Below the pieces are notes generated by a model. The model was given only the letters and a program-made list of their open reading frames with translations. It searched no databases and was not told the origin of the DNA. Below, one piece after another: positions 37,521-45,136 of a stretch of DNA of 64,000 nt. The stretch's first letter is position 1. Each line of letters starts with the position of its first letter. The translations under genes and the position numbers were made by a program. This DNA comes from Streptomyces sp. SLBN-31 (lineage in GTDB: Bacteria; Actinomycetota; Actinomycetes; Streptomycetales; Streptomycetaceae), in assembly GCF_006715395.1 (NCBI RefSeq), contig NZ_VFNC01000001.1:1736001-1800000 (forward strand), in the 5' to 3' direction.

Positions 37521-38087
37521 GTCCCGGGGGCCCGTGCGACCGACGGCCGAAGGGTGGTCCAGCCAACTGGCTGGACCGCCCTTTCGCGTGCCCGGCTCCC
37601 CCGAACCGTCCCCCGTTTCCCCCGTACCGGTGCCCGCCGCCCCCGTGCCGGCGGGCCCCGTGTGACGAGAATGTGCCCAAGGCCGGGGGCAGTTGAAGCC
37701 CCTTGACCCGTGTTCAGAGCTGAATTTGAGGTTTGCGTAGACGTCCTACGTCCCCACGCGTACGCGCGTAGCGCCCCTCGCGCCCCTCAGGGCTCCCTAC
37801 TGGTGCTCCGACAGCCCCGGCCAGTCGTCCGGCCCCCCGCTCCACCGGGACACCGCATGACGGCATCGCTGCCCACGGCCGGTCAGGCCGACGGTGGTGT
37901 GCCCGCCCGGGCCGGCAACCTGTGTCGGGCCGCCTTCGATGACGCCTCACCGCCACCGCGGCGGCTACCACCGCAAGGTCCCGATTTCCCGGCCGGTGCG
38001 TCGCCGACATCGCTCTGCGGGTCCTCCGGCGGCGGCGGTCCCGCACCCGCCGGCCCCCTGCGTGGGACGATCGGGGCGGTGGTCGGT
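37521..38087. other. 567-base gap after gcl, before the polyol island
   Basis: The first 60 bases hold the gcl terminator. A possible -35 TTGACC is at 37703-37708 without a clear -10. The in-frame upstream extension of the hydroxyacid dehydrogenase (37710-38087) is Pro/Ala/Arg-rich and looks non-coding. It is probably the 5' leader and promoter of the island, with nothing else identified. Confidence 0.45.
37551..37582 (+). terminator. gcl terminator
   Basis: 14-bp stem with one G-U pair (AGGGTGGTCCAGCC 37551-37564 with 37569-37582) and a 4-base loop AACT, 30 bases after the gcl stop, followed by TTCG. It is strong for a streptomycete terminator. Confidence 0.85.
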
Positions 38088-39164
38088 ATGGCTTCGGTGC
38101 GCGAGGAGACCGCGGTGCGCGTTCTGGTCGTCGGGGATCGTTTCATTCCTGCCGGGAACTACGCCGAGGCCCTGGCGGAGGTGTGCGGCCCCCGCTTCGG
38201 CCCGGTCCGCCGCGTCGACTGGCCGGGGACCAAGGCCGAGCAGCACGCGGCGCAGCAGACCATGGAGTGGCACGGGGCCGGGGCAGTGGCGGTGCCCCGC
38301 GAGATCGTGGGCGCGGTGGGGAATGCCGAGGTGCTGGCTGTGCACTTCGCGCCGGTGCCCCGGGAGGTGCTCCAGGCTGCCGGTCGGTTGCGCGCCGTCT
38401 GCGTGGCCCGTGCGGGCGTGGAGAACGTCGACGTCGCCGCGGCGACCGCCCGCCGCGTGGCCGTCGTCCCGGTGTTCGGGCGCAACGCCACGGCCGTCGC
38501 CGAACTCGCCATCGGGCTGATGCTCGCGGAAGCGAGGGACATCGCCCGCGCCGACGCCTCCGTCAAGGCCGGCGGATGGCGGAAGGACTTCGGTGGCCCC
38601 GGCCGGGAGATCGGAGCCGGCACCGTCGGCCTGATCGGTCTGGGCCATGTGGGACGAGCGTTCGCCGAGCGGATGCGTGGCTTCGGCGCTCGCCTGATCG
38701 CGTACGACCCGTACGTGCCCGACGACGTGCTGGCGCACCACGGTGTCGCGCGGGCAGGTGACCTGGACACCGTCTTCCGCGAATCCGACGTCGTGCAGCT
38801 CTTCGCCCGGCTGACCGCGGAGACCGAGCGGTTCATCGGCGCCCGGAGCTTCGCGCTGATGAAGCCGACCGCCTACTTCGTGAACACCGCGCGCAGCCGC
38901 CTGGTCGACACCTACGCCCTGTACGAGGCCCTGGCGAACCGCCGTATCGCCGGGGCGGGGCTCGACGTGCACGACCAGGAGCCGCTGCCTGCGGACAGTC
39001 CCTGGCGCTCGCTGGACAACGTCACGATCACCACGCACTACGCCGGCGACACGACGACCACAGCGCTGCGTTCGGCGCGGCTCGTCGCCGAGGTGATCGC
39101 CGAACTCGCCACGACCGGCCGGTGCGCCGCGGCGGTCAACGCTCGCGAACTGGGGTGGGTGTGA
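38088..39164 (+). CDS. D-isomer 2-hydroxyacid dehydrogenase (NAD-binding)
   Basis: 358 residues from ATG 38088. The Rossmann core has GLIGLGHVGRAFAERM (NAD fingerprint GxGxxG), the catalytic region with the Arg-Glu-His equivalents in ARAGVENVD, QEPLP and TTHYAG, and the helix TAVAELAIGLMLAEARD, as in phosphoglycerate dehydrogenase and 2-hydroxyacid reductases. The N-terminal ~30 residues (VRVLVVGDRFIPAGNYAEAL) are divergent. GTG at 38115 is an alternative start. It lies 3 bases ahead of the FGGY kinase, so coupled expression is sure. It probably reduces or oxidises a hydroxyacid or keto-sugar acid of polyol catabolism; the substrate is unknown. Confidence 0.8.
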   Translation: MASVREETAVRVLVVGDRFIPAGNYAEALAEVCGPRFGPVRRVDWPGTKAEQHAAQQTMEWHGAGAVAVPREIVGAVGNAEVLAVHFAPVPREVLQAAGRLRAVCVARAGVENVDVAAATARRVAVVPVFGRNATAVAELAIGLMLAEARDIARADASVKAGGWRKDFGGPGREIGAGTVGLIGLGHVGRAFAERMRGFGARLIAYDPYVPDDVLAHHGVARAGDLDTVFRESDVVQLFARLTAETERFIGARSFALMKPTAYFVNTARSRLVDTYALYEALANRRIAGAGLDVHDQEPLPADSPWRSLDNVTITTHYAGDTTTTALRSARLVAEVIAELATTGRCAAAVNARELGWV

Positions 39165-39167
39165 ACA

Positions 39168-40685
39168 GTGGCACGTGAACTGGTGCTCGGCGTCGACGCG
39201 GGACACACCGTGACCAAGGCCGTGCTGTTCGACGCCGGCGGCCGAGCGGTGGCGCGGAGCAGCTGCACGCTGCCGCTGAAGACCCCTCGGCCCCGCTGGA
39301 TCGAGCGGGACATGGACGACGTATGGCGGACGGCGCATCAGGCCATCGCCGCGTGTCTCGCCGAGGCCGGCCCCGAGGCGGGGCGGGCCGTGGCCGCGGT
39401 GGGGCTGGCCGGGCACGGCGACGGGCTGTATGCCGTCGACGAACAGGGCCGGCCGGTGCGGGCCGCGATCGTGGCGATGGACACGCGCGCCGAACCGTTG
39501 CTGGCGGAGTGGCGGGGCACCCCGGTCTGGTCCCGTGTCCTGGAGCTGTCGGGCACCGTGCCCTTCGCGGGTTCCCCGGCCGCCCTGCTGGCCTGGCTCG
39601 CCCGCCATGAGCCCGCGGTGCTCCAGCGGGCCCGTTGGCTGCTGTCCTGCAAGGACTGGCTGCGCCTGAAGCTGACGGGGTCGGTGGCCACCGACCCCAC
39701 CGACGCCAGCGCCTCCTTCACCGACATGCGGCACGGCGGCTACTCGCCGGAACTCCTCGACCTGTACGGCCTCGGAGCGCTCACCGGCATGCTGCCGCAC
39801 GTGCTGGACTGCGGCGCGGTGAGCGGAACCGTCACCCGCGAGGCCGCGGCGCTCACCGGCCTCACCGTCGGCACCCCCGTCGCCATGGGAGCCCACGACG
39901 TCGATGCCGCGGCGCTCGGGCTCGGCGGCACGACACCGGGTGAACTGTGCCTGATCGCCGGGTCGTTCAGCATCAACCAGGTGATCAGCGAGAGCCCCGT
40001 CGTCGATCCGCGCTGGCAGGTCCGTCACTTCGTCCGCCCGGGGCAGTGGATGATCATGTCCACCTCGCCCGCGTCGGTGGTGAACCTGGAGTGGTTCCTG
40101 CAGGTCATGGGCCCACCGGCCGAGCACCGGGGTGGTATCCACGAGGCGATCGGCCGGGAGGTCGAGGCGTGCCTGGACGGTCCGTCGGAGGTGTTGTTCC
40201 ATCCGTTCGTCTACGGCTCCCCGCACCCGCGGCCCACCTCCGGGACGTTCCTCGGTCTGCGCGGCTGGCATGGCCGCGGCCATCTGTTGCGGGCCCTGAT
40301 GGAAGGCGTCGTTCTCAACCATCGCTGGCACGTCGACGCGCTCTGCTCGAAGCTGCCGGTCACCGGGGCGGCGGCCCGTCTGACCGGCGGCGCCGCGCGC
40401 AGCGAGGTGTGGAGCCAGATGTTCGCCGACGCTCTGCGGCGCCCGGTCGTGGTGACCGATGTGGAGGAGAGCGCCGCCAGGGGAGCGGCCCTGCTCGCGG
40501 CCACAGCCGTCGGGCTGCTCGATGACGTGACGGACCGTCGCGCCGCTGCCCGCGTGCTCAGGCGCCACGAGCCCCACGCCGGCCGGGCGGCGGTACTCGA
40601 CGAGGCGTACCGGGTGTACCAGGAGGCGTTGGAGGTGCTCGGACCGGTCTGGGCCCGCCTCGCAGCACCCGGGGCCACGGAGTGA
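39168..40685 (+). CDS. FGGY family carbohydrate kinase
   Basis: 505 residues. The N-terminal half opens with ELVLGVDAGHTVTKAVLFDA (phosphate 1 motif, DAGxTxxK), and the second half has the adenosine/phosphate 2 region (AAALGLGGTTPGELCLIAGS; VTGAAARLTGGAARSEVWSQ; ESAARGAALLAATAVG), as in xylulose, ribulose, erythritol and glycerol kinases. It phosphorylates a sugar or polyol with ATP. The GTG at 39168 is three bases after the upstream stop. Together with the ABC importer and zinc dehydrogenase it makes a polyol-to-ketose-phosphate route likely. The sugar is not identifiable by eye. Confidence 0.85.
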   Translation: MARELVLGVDAGHTVTKAVLFDAGGRAVARSSCTLPLKTPRPRWIERDMDDVWRTAHQAIAACLAEAGPEAGRAVAAVGLAGHGDGLYAVDEQGRPVRAAIVAMDTRAEPLLAEWRGTPVWSRVLELSGTVPFAGSPAALLAWLARHEPAVLQRARWLLSCKDWLRLKLTGSVATDPTDASASFTDMRHGGYSPELLDLYGLGALTGMLPHVLDCGAVSGTVTREAAALTGLTVGTPVAMGAHDVDAAALGLGGTTPGELCLIAGSFSINQVISESPVVDPRWQVRHFVRPGQWMIMSTSPASVVNLEWFLQVMGPPAEHRGGIHEAIGREVEACLDGPSEVLFHPFVYGSPHPRPTSGTFLGLRGWHGRGHLLRALMEGVVLNHRWHVDALCSKLPVTGAAARLTGGAARSEVWSQMFADALRRPVVVTDVEESAARGAALLAATAVGLLDDVTDRRAAARVLRRHEPHAGRAAVLDEAYRVYQEALEVLGPVWARLAAPGATE

Positions 40686-40733
40686 GTGCGGAGCCTCCTT
40701 CCCCCACTTCAGTCCGAGCGGTGATATCTTAAC

Positions 40734-40764
40734 ATATTTTCTGGGATTTATTGGCTGAAAATAT
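40734..40764. promoter_or_regulatory. AT-rich inverted repeat ATATTTTC-N15-GAAAATAT
   Basis: Perfect 8-bp arms (40734-40741 and 40757-40764) in a very AT-rich 45-base patch, unusual for this chromosome. It lies between the kinase and the next gene and is a candidate operator (for example of the DeoR protein at 46.3 kb) or a strong promoter. TTAACA overlaps its left edge at 40729-40734. Confidence 0.4.
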
Positions 40765-40891
40765 TGAATAATAGCTGGCGTGCGCGTAGAAAGAGCCTCA
40801 CGACAACGCTCGCGGTCGTCCCGGTCTGTGGCCCCGTTTCACCTGTCACCCGACGTGGCATCACGTTTCCCCAGCTCGAAAGCTCCCGATC

Positions 40892-41353
40892 ATGTCCTCC
40901 CATACTGCACTCCCGATCCTTACCGGACCGAGGGCCCCGATCCTGGCCCACCGCCCGAAGGTCCAGTTGACGCTTCCGGCCCAGGAAGCACTTGTCGGCT
41001 GCCTGCGTGCCACCGCCGCCGATCTGCTCACCCGCTGGCGACTCTCGGACGACGAGCGGGACGCGGCCGTCCTGATCGTGGGAGAACTGGGTGCGAACGC
41101 GGCCACTCATGGACGCAGCGAGATGTCGCTGTGCATGATCCATGGCCCGGAGGCGCTGTGCATCGTCGTCAGCGATCACGGGGAGCCCTCGCCGTCTCGC
41201 TCACCGTCCGTGGGCGGTGAGCCGGACGAGTGCGGCCGTGGTCTCGACATCGTCCATGCCCTTGCCGCCTGCGTCGACCTGCGGCACGACAGTCACGGGA
41301 CCTCGGTCGTGGCCTGGCTGGCCATCCGCACCGCCTCGCGACGGGCTGCCTGA
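40892..41353 (+). CDS. RsbW-like ATP-binding protein (HATPase_c)
   Basis: 153 residues. A short N-terminus precedes the GHKL fold: LIVGELGANAATHGRSEMSL (N-box), IVVSDHGEPSPS (G1) and ECGRGLDIVHALAACVDLRH (G2). It is the second member of this family in the window. It is on the kinase strand but separated from the operon by an AT-rich patch, and probably has its own promoter. A regulatory role (binding ATP and controlling a sigma factor or anti-sigma partner) is inferred from family, with no partner evident. A PfkB remnant lies antisense immediately downstream. Confidence 0.78.
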   Translation: MSSHTALPILTGPRAPILAHRPKVQLTLPAQEALVGCLRATAADLLTRWRLSDDERDAAVLIVGELGANAATHGRSEMSLCMIHGPEALCIVVSDHGEPSPSRSPSVGGEPDECGRGLDIVHALAACVDLRHDSHGTSVVAWLAIRTASRRAA

Positions 41354-41368
41354 CCCGGGCGGCGGTGT

Positions 41369-41497
41369 GTGCTCGCCGACCCGAAGATCACCGATGCCGT
41401 CGCGGCTGAGCCGTCCGGTGTCGTGCGCCGAGGCGAGTGCCCCCGAGGTGAAGGCATCGCCCGCTCCCGCGTCGAGCGGAACCAGGACGCCCCGGCC
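41369..41497 (-). pseudogene. Remnant of a PfkB-type carbohydrate kinase
   Basis: The minus strand encodes about 43 residues with VLVPLDAGAGDAFTSGALAS, which is the C-terminal ATP/anion-hole signature (GAGD) of PfkB/ribokinase enzymes with the catalytic Asp. The frame is open further but gives no other kinase motif, so only this fragment is left. It sits in the polyol island, where a lost second sugar kinase is plausible. The rest of the frame downstream is antisense to the ATPase. Confidence 0.55.
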
Positions 41498-41549
41498 CTG
41501 TGAGTGGCGCCTGGACGATAGATTCGGGAAACTTTTCTCGCAAGATGTG

Positions 41550-41578
41550 TTAACAACGGGGCAGTACTCTGCTAATAA
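41550..41578 (+). promoter_or_regulatory. Predicted promoter of the ABC transporter operon
   Basis: -35 TTAACA (41550-41555), 17-base spacer, -10 TAATAA (41573-41578), in an AT-rich patch about 170 bases before the SBP start. It is near-consensus for a sigma-70 promoter. TTTTCTCG just upstream resembles part of the 40734 repeat. Confidence 0.5.
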
Positions 41579-41751
41579 TTCGGTCATCGACATCGCGGCC
41601 GACACCCCAGGCCGCAGGCACATCACTCCCCGGCTGATCTCAGTCGACGCCCCGACGCATCCTGCCAAGCGGCCGTCCGGGCGACGAGCGGCGCCGCCAA
41701 GGGATCCCCCCACGCCGTATCCCCGACCCACCCGCACGAGAGGTCCCCCTC

Positions 41752-43107
41752 ATGCCATCGACCAGATACGCCCTCATCGCCGGCGCCGCCGCCACCGCCC
41801 TGCTAGCCACGGCCTGTTCCGGAGCGGGAGCCGGCGGTTCCTCCGGTGGCGGCGGCAAGCGCATCAACGTCCTGATGGTCGGCAACCCGCAGATGGAGGA
41901 CATCGCCAAGCTGACCAAGAGCACGTTCACCAAGGACACCGGTATCAAGGTGAACTTCACGGTCCTGCCGGAGAACGAGCTGCGCGACAAGGTCACCCAG
42001 GACATCGCCACCCAGGCCGGCCAGTACGACGTCGCCACCATCGGCGCCTATGAGGTACCGATCTGGACCAAGAACGGCTGGCTGCACGAACTGGGCTCCT
42101 ACGCCGACAAGGACACGGCCTTCGACAAGGCCGACCTGCTCAAGCCCATGGTGCAGTCACTGTCCGGCGCCGACGGCAAGCTGTACGCCCTGCCGTTCTA
42201 CGGCGAGTCGTCCATGCTCATGTACAACAAGGACGTCATGAAGGCGAAGGGCGTCACGGTGCCCGAGCATCCCACCTGGCAGCAGATCGCCGACATCGCG
42301 GCCAAGGTCGACGGCGCCGAGCCCGGCATGCGGGGCATCTGCCTGCGCGGTCTGGCCGGTTGGGGCGAACTCGGCGCGCCGCTGACGTCCGTGGTCAACA
42401 CCTTCGGCGGCACCTGGTTCACCAAGGACTGGAAGGCGCAGGTCGACAGCCCCGCGTTCAGGAAGGCCACCAACTTCTACGTGGACCTGGTCAAGAAGCA
42501 CGGTGAGGCCGGTGCGGCGCAGTCCGGCTTCACCGAGTGCCTCAACGCCATGAGCCAGAAGAAGGTCGCCATGTGGTACGACGCGACCAGCGCCGCCGGT
42601 TCGCTGGAAGACCCCGCCTCCAGCAAGATCGCCGGTCACGTGGGTTACGCCTATGCTCCGACCGTTCAGACCAAGAGCAGTGGCTGGCTGTGGGCCTGGG
42701 CGTGGGCGATGCCCAAGACCACCAAGAACGCGGATGCCGCGGCGAAGTTCATGCTGTGGGCATCCAGCAAGAAGTACGAGAGCCTGGTCGGCGACAAGCT
42801 CGGCTGGGCCCGGGTCCCCTCCGGCAAGCGGGCCAGCACGTACGCCATTCCGCAGTACCAGAAGGCCGCCGGGTCGTTCGGTGACATCACGCTGAAGTCG
42901 ATCGAGGGTGCCGACCCGGCCAACCCGGGCACCCAGCCGCGCCCGACGGTCGGCGTCCAGTACGTGGCCATCCCGGAGTTCCAGGACCTGGGCACGAAGG
43001 TCACCCAGGAGATCTCCGCCGCCATCGCCGGCAAGACCAGCGTGGACAAGGCCCTGAACGACGGCCAGAAGCTCGCCGCGGACGTCGCCAAGAACTACCA
43101 GAAGTGA
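41752..43107 (+). CDS. ABC transporter sugar/polyol-binding lipoprotein
   Basis: 451 residues. The lipoprotein signal ends in the lipobox LLATAC (Cys22) followed by a Gly/Ser linker. The fold is the family 1 (extracellular solute-binding) type, with hydrophobic strands (INVLMVGNPQMEDIAKLTKS), the hinge and many Trp (GWLWAWAWAMPKT). It resembles the sorbitol/mannitol-type binding proteins (SmoE) in the YNKDVMKAKGVTVPEHPTWQ region. It delivers the sugar alcohol to the two permeases downstream; no ATPase gene is in the operon, so a shared MsiK-type ATPase elsewhere would be needed. Substrate inferred from neighbours. Confidence 0.87.
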   Translation: MPSTRYALIAGAAATALLATACSGAGAGGSSGGGGKRINVLMVGNPQMEDIAKLTKSTFTKDTGIKVNFTVLPENELRDKVTQDIATQAGQYDVATIGAYEVPIWTKNGWLHELGSYADKDTAFDKADLLKPMVQSLSGADGKLYALPFYGESSMLMYNKDVMKAKGVTVPEHPTWQQIADIAAKVDGAEPGMRGICLRGLAGWGELGAPLTSVVNTFGGTWFTKDWKAQVDSPAFRKATNFYVDLVKKHGEAGAAQSGFTECLNAMSQKKVAMWYDATSAAGSLEDPASSKIAGHVGYAYAPTVQTKSSGWLWAWAWAMPKTTKNADAAAKFMLWASSKKYESLVGDKLGWARVPSGKRASTYAIPQYQKAAGSFGDITLKSIEGADPANPGTQPRPTVGVQYVAIPEFQDLGTKVTQEISAAIAGKTSVDKALNDGQKLAADVAKNYQK

Positions 43108-43115
43108 CCTTCATC

Positions 43116-43143
43116 GCCCGGCCGGCCCTCGCGTCGGCCGGGC
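43116..43143 (+). terminator. Hairpin (attenuator) between binding protein and permease genes
   Basis: 9-bp perfect stem (GCCCGGCCG 43116-43124 with 43135-43143) and a 10-base loop. Hairpins here usually lower expression of the permeases relative to the binding protein in ABC sugar operons. Confidence 0.6.
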
Positions 43144-43186
43144 ACCGCTTCCCCCACCCCGGCCGTCATCGGCGGAGGAACCATCC

Positions 43187-44146
43187 ATGACCACGCTCAC
43201 CGCCCCACCCAAGACAGCATCGCCACCCGTCCGCCCACGCACATCCCCGCGTGCCGGCGCGTGGAAGCGCCGCATCCCGCTGCTGCCGGCGCTGATCTTC
43301 ACGATCATCGTGACCCAACTGCCCTTCGTGGCCACGCTGGTGATCTCCACCCTTCAGTGGAACATCCTCAAGCCGGGCGAGAGGCACTTCGTCGGCCTGT
43401 CCAACTTCAAGTTCGTCTTCACCGACGAGCGGCTGCGCACCGCGGTCCTCAACACCGTCGTCCTCACCGCGTCGGTGGTGCTCATCAGCGTCGTCCTGGG
43501 CCTCGGTCTGGCCATGCTGCTGGACCGGCGGTTCCTCGGCCGGGGCCTGGCGCGGACGATGCTCATCGCTCCGTTCCTGGTCATGCCGGTCGCGGCGGCA
43601 CTGCTGTGGAAGCACGCGATCTACAACCCCGACTACGGCCTGCTCAACGGCACCCTGAACGCCGTATGGCGACTGTTCGGAGCCGCCAACGGCCCCACGG
43701 TCGACTGGGTTTCGTCGTATCCCATGCCCGCCGTCGTCATCTCCCTGGTCTGGCAGTGGACACCGTTCATGATGCTGATCCTGCTGGCGGGTCTGCAGGC
43801 CCAACCCGGTGACGTGCTCGAAGCGGCCCGCATGGACGGGGCGTCGGCGCTGCAGACCTTCCGCCACATCACGCTGCCGCACCTGCGCCAGTACATCGAA
43901 CTGGGCGTCCTGCTCGGCACCATCTACGTCGTGCAGACCTTCGACGCGGTCTACACGATCACCCAGGGCGGCCCCGGTTCCCAGACCACCAACCTGCCCT
44001 ACGAGATCTACCTGACCATGTTCCGCAAGTACGAGTACGGCCAGGCGGCCGCCGCCGGCGTGGTCGTCGTCCTCGGCTCGATCGTGATCGCGACCTTCGC
44101 GCTGCGCACCATCGCGTCGCTGTTCCGCGAGGAGGTGTCCCGATGA
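43187..44146 (+). CDS. Carbohydrate ABC transporter permease (MalF/SmoF type)
   Basis: 319 residues, six predicted membrane helices (PLLPALIFTIIVTQLPFVAT; VVLTASVVLISVVLGLGLAM; LIAPFLVMPVAAALLW; PAVVISLVWQWTPFMMLILL; YVVQTFDAVYTITQGGP; VVVVLGSIVIATFALRT). The EAA loop for docking the ATPase is at EAARMDGASALQTFRHITLP (about 210-229). The ATG at 43187 follows GGCGGAGGAACC. Its last codons overlap the next gene by four bases (ATGA). Forms one half of the pore for the sugar alcohol. Confidence 0.88.
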   Translation: MTTLTAPPKTASPPVRPRTSPRAGAWKRRIPLLPALIFTIIVTQLPFVATLVISTLQWNILKPGERHFVGLSNFKFVFTDERLRTAVLNTVVLTASVVLISVVLGLGLAMLLDRRFLGRGLARTMLIAPFLVMPVAAALLWKHAIYNPDYGLLNGTLNAVWRLFGAANGPTVDWVSSYPMPAVVISLVWQWTPFMMLILLAGLQAQPGDVLEAARMDGASALQTFRHITLPHLRQYIELGVLLGTIYVVQTFDAVYTITQGGPGSQTTNLPYEIYLTMFRKYEYGQAAAAGVVVVLGSIVIATFALRTIASLFREEVSR

Positions 44147-45030
44147 CCGCTCACACGGCAGTCGCCGCCCCCGGGGCGAGGTTCAAGAAGATCCTGCGCC
44201 GCAAGGACGACCATGGCGGCGCCCCCCGGCTCTCCCCGCTGTGGACGTTCGTCGCCTGGCTGGCCACGCTGGCGTTCTTCGCACCGGTGGCCTGGATGGT
44301 GCTCACCTCCTTCCACCGGGAGGCGGACGCGGCGACCAACCCGCCGACTCCGTTCGCGCCGCTCACCTTGGACCAGTACAAGCTGCTGTTCAGCCGGGAC
44401 ATCACGCCGTTCCTGCTCAACTCGGCCATGGCCAGCATCATCTCCACGATCCTGGTGCTCGCCCTGGCGGTGCCGACGGCCTACGCGCTGTCCATCAAGC
44501 CGGTGCGCAAGTGGACGGACGTGATGTTCTTCTTTCTGTCCACCAAGTTCCTGCCGGCCATCGCGGCCCTGCTGCCGGTGTACCTGATCGTCAAGGACGC
44601 CGGGATGCTCGACAACGTCTGGACACTGATCGTCCTCTACACCGCCATGAACCTCCCCATCGCGGTGTGGATGATGCGCTCCTTCCTCGCCGAGGTCCCC
44701 AAGGAGATCCTGGAGGCCGCCGAAGTCGACGGCGCCAACCTGCTCACCGTGCTGTGGCGGATCGTCGCCCCCGTCGCCATGCCCGGACTCGCCGCCACCG
44801 CGCTGATCTGCTTCATCTTCAGCTGGAACGAGTTCATGTTCGCGGTCAACCTCACCGCGACCAACGCCTCCACCGCACCGGTCTTCCTGGTCGGCTTCAT
44901 CACCAGCGAAGGCCTCTTCCTCGCCCGGCTCTGCGCCGCCGCCACCCTCGTCTCCCTGCCCGTGCTCATCGCCGGTTTCGCCGCCCAGGACAAGCTCGTC
45001 CGCGGCCTGTCCCTGGGAGCCGTGAAGTGA
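44143..45030 (+). CDS. Carbohydrate ABC transporter permease (MalG/SmoG type)
   Basis: 295 residues, six helices. The EAA loop is EAAEVDGANLLTVLWRIVAP (about 188-207). The N-terminus carries a basic stretch (FKKILRRKDDH) and then FVAWLATLAFFAPVAWMVLT. Start ATG at 44143 overlaps the MalF-type stop by four bases. Second pore half. The stop TGA overlaps a GTG that opens the small downstream frame, so the chain of couplings continues into the dehydrogenase. Confidence 0.88.
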   Translation: MTAHTAVAAPGARFKKILRRKDDHGGAPRLSPLWTFVAWLATLAFFAPVAWMVLTSFHREADAATNPPTPFAPLTLDQYKLLFSRDITPFLLNSAMASIISTILVLALAVPTAYALSIKPVRKWTDVMFFFLSTKFLPAIAALLPVYLIVKDAGMLDNVWTLIVLYTAMNLPIAVWMMRSFLAEVPKEILEAAEVDGANLLTVLWRIVAPVAMPGLAATALICFIFSWNEFMFAVNLTATNASTAPVFLVGFITSEGLFLARLCAAATLVSLPVLIAGFAAQDKLVRGLSLGAVK

Positions 45031-45107
45031 AAGCAGCCGTCATCACCCGGCCCGGGGCGGGCATCGGCCGCAAGATCCAGGTCCGGCCCGGCCTCGTCGC
45101 GTCGTGA
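45027..45107 (+). CDS. Short coupled frame (26 aa), relic start of a zinc alcohol dehydrogenase or leader peptide
   Basis: GTG at 45027 overlaps the permease stop (GTGA), and its TGA at 45105-45107 overlaps a GTG at 45104 (GTGA again) that opens an N-terminal extension of the dehydrogenase. The product starts MKAAVITRPGAGIGRKIQV, which is the typical N-terminus of zinc-dependent alcohol dehydrogenases. So it may be the stump of an older dehydrogenase gene, or a leader that hands ribosomes on. Only sequence-based; not shown to be expressed. Confidence 0.4.
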   Translation: MKAAVITRPGAGIGRKIQVRPGLVAS

Positions 45108-45136
45108 ACGCCCCCCACCGAACGGAACCCGCCACC

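Larger units (their letters stand above)
41354..41751. other. 398-base gap before the ABC transporter operon
   Basis: It contains the antisense PfkB-kinase fragment (about 41369-41497) and an AT-rich promoter patch (41527-41580). It shows no intact gene. Confidence 0.5.

Noticed and set aside
37710..38087. N-terminal extension of the hydroxyacid dehydrogenase
   Set aside because: It is a Pro/Arg/Ala-rich, non-conserved stretch; the family N-terminus begins near the ATG at 38088.
37965..40577. 870-codon minus-strand frame
   Set aside because: Antisense to the hydroxyacid dehydrogenase and FGGY kinase.
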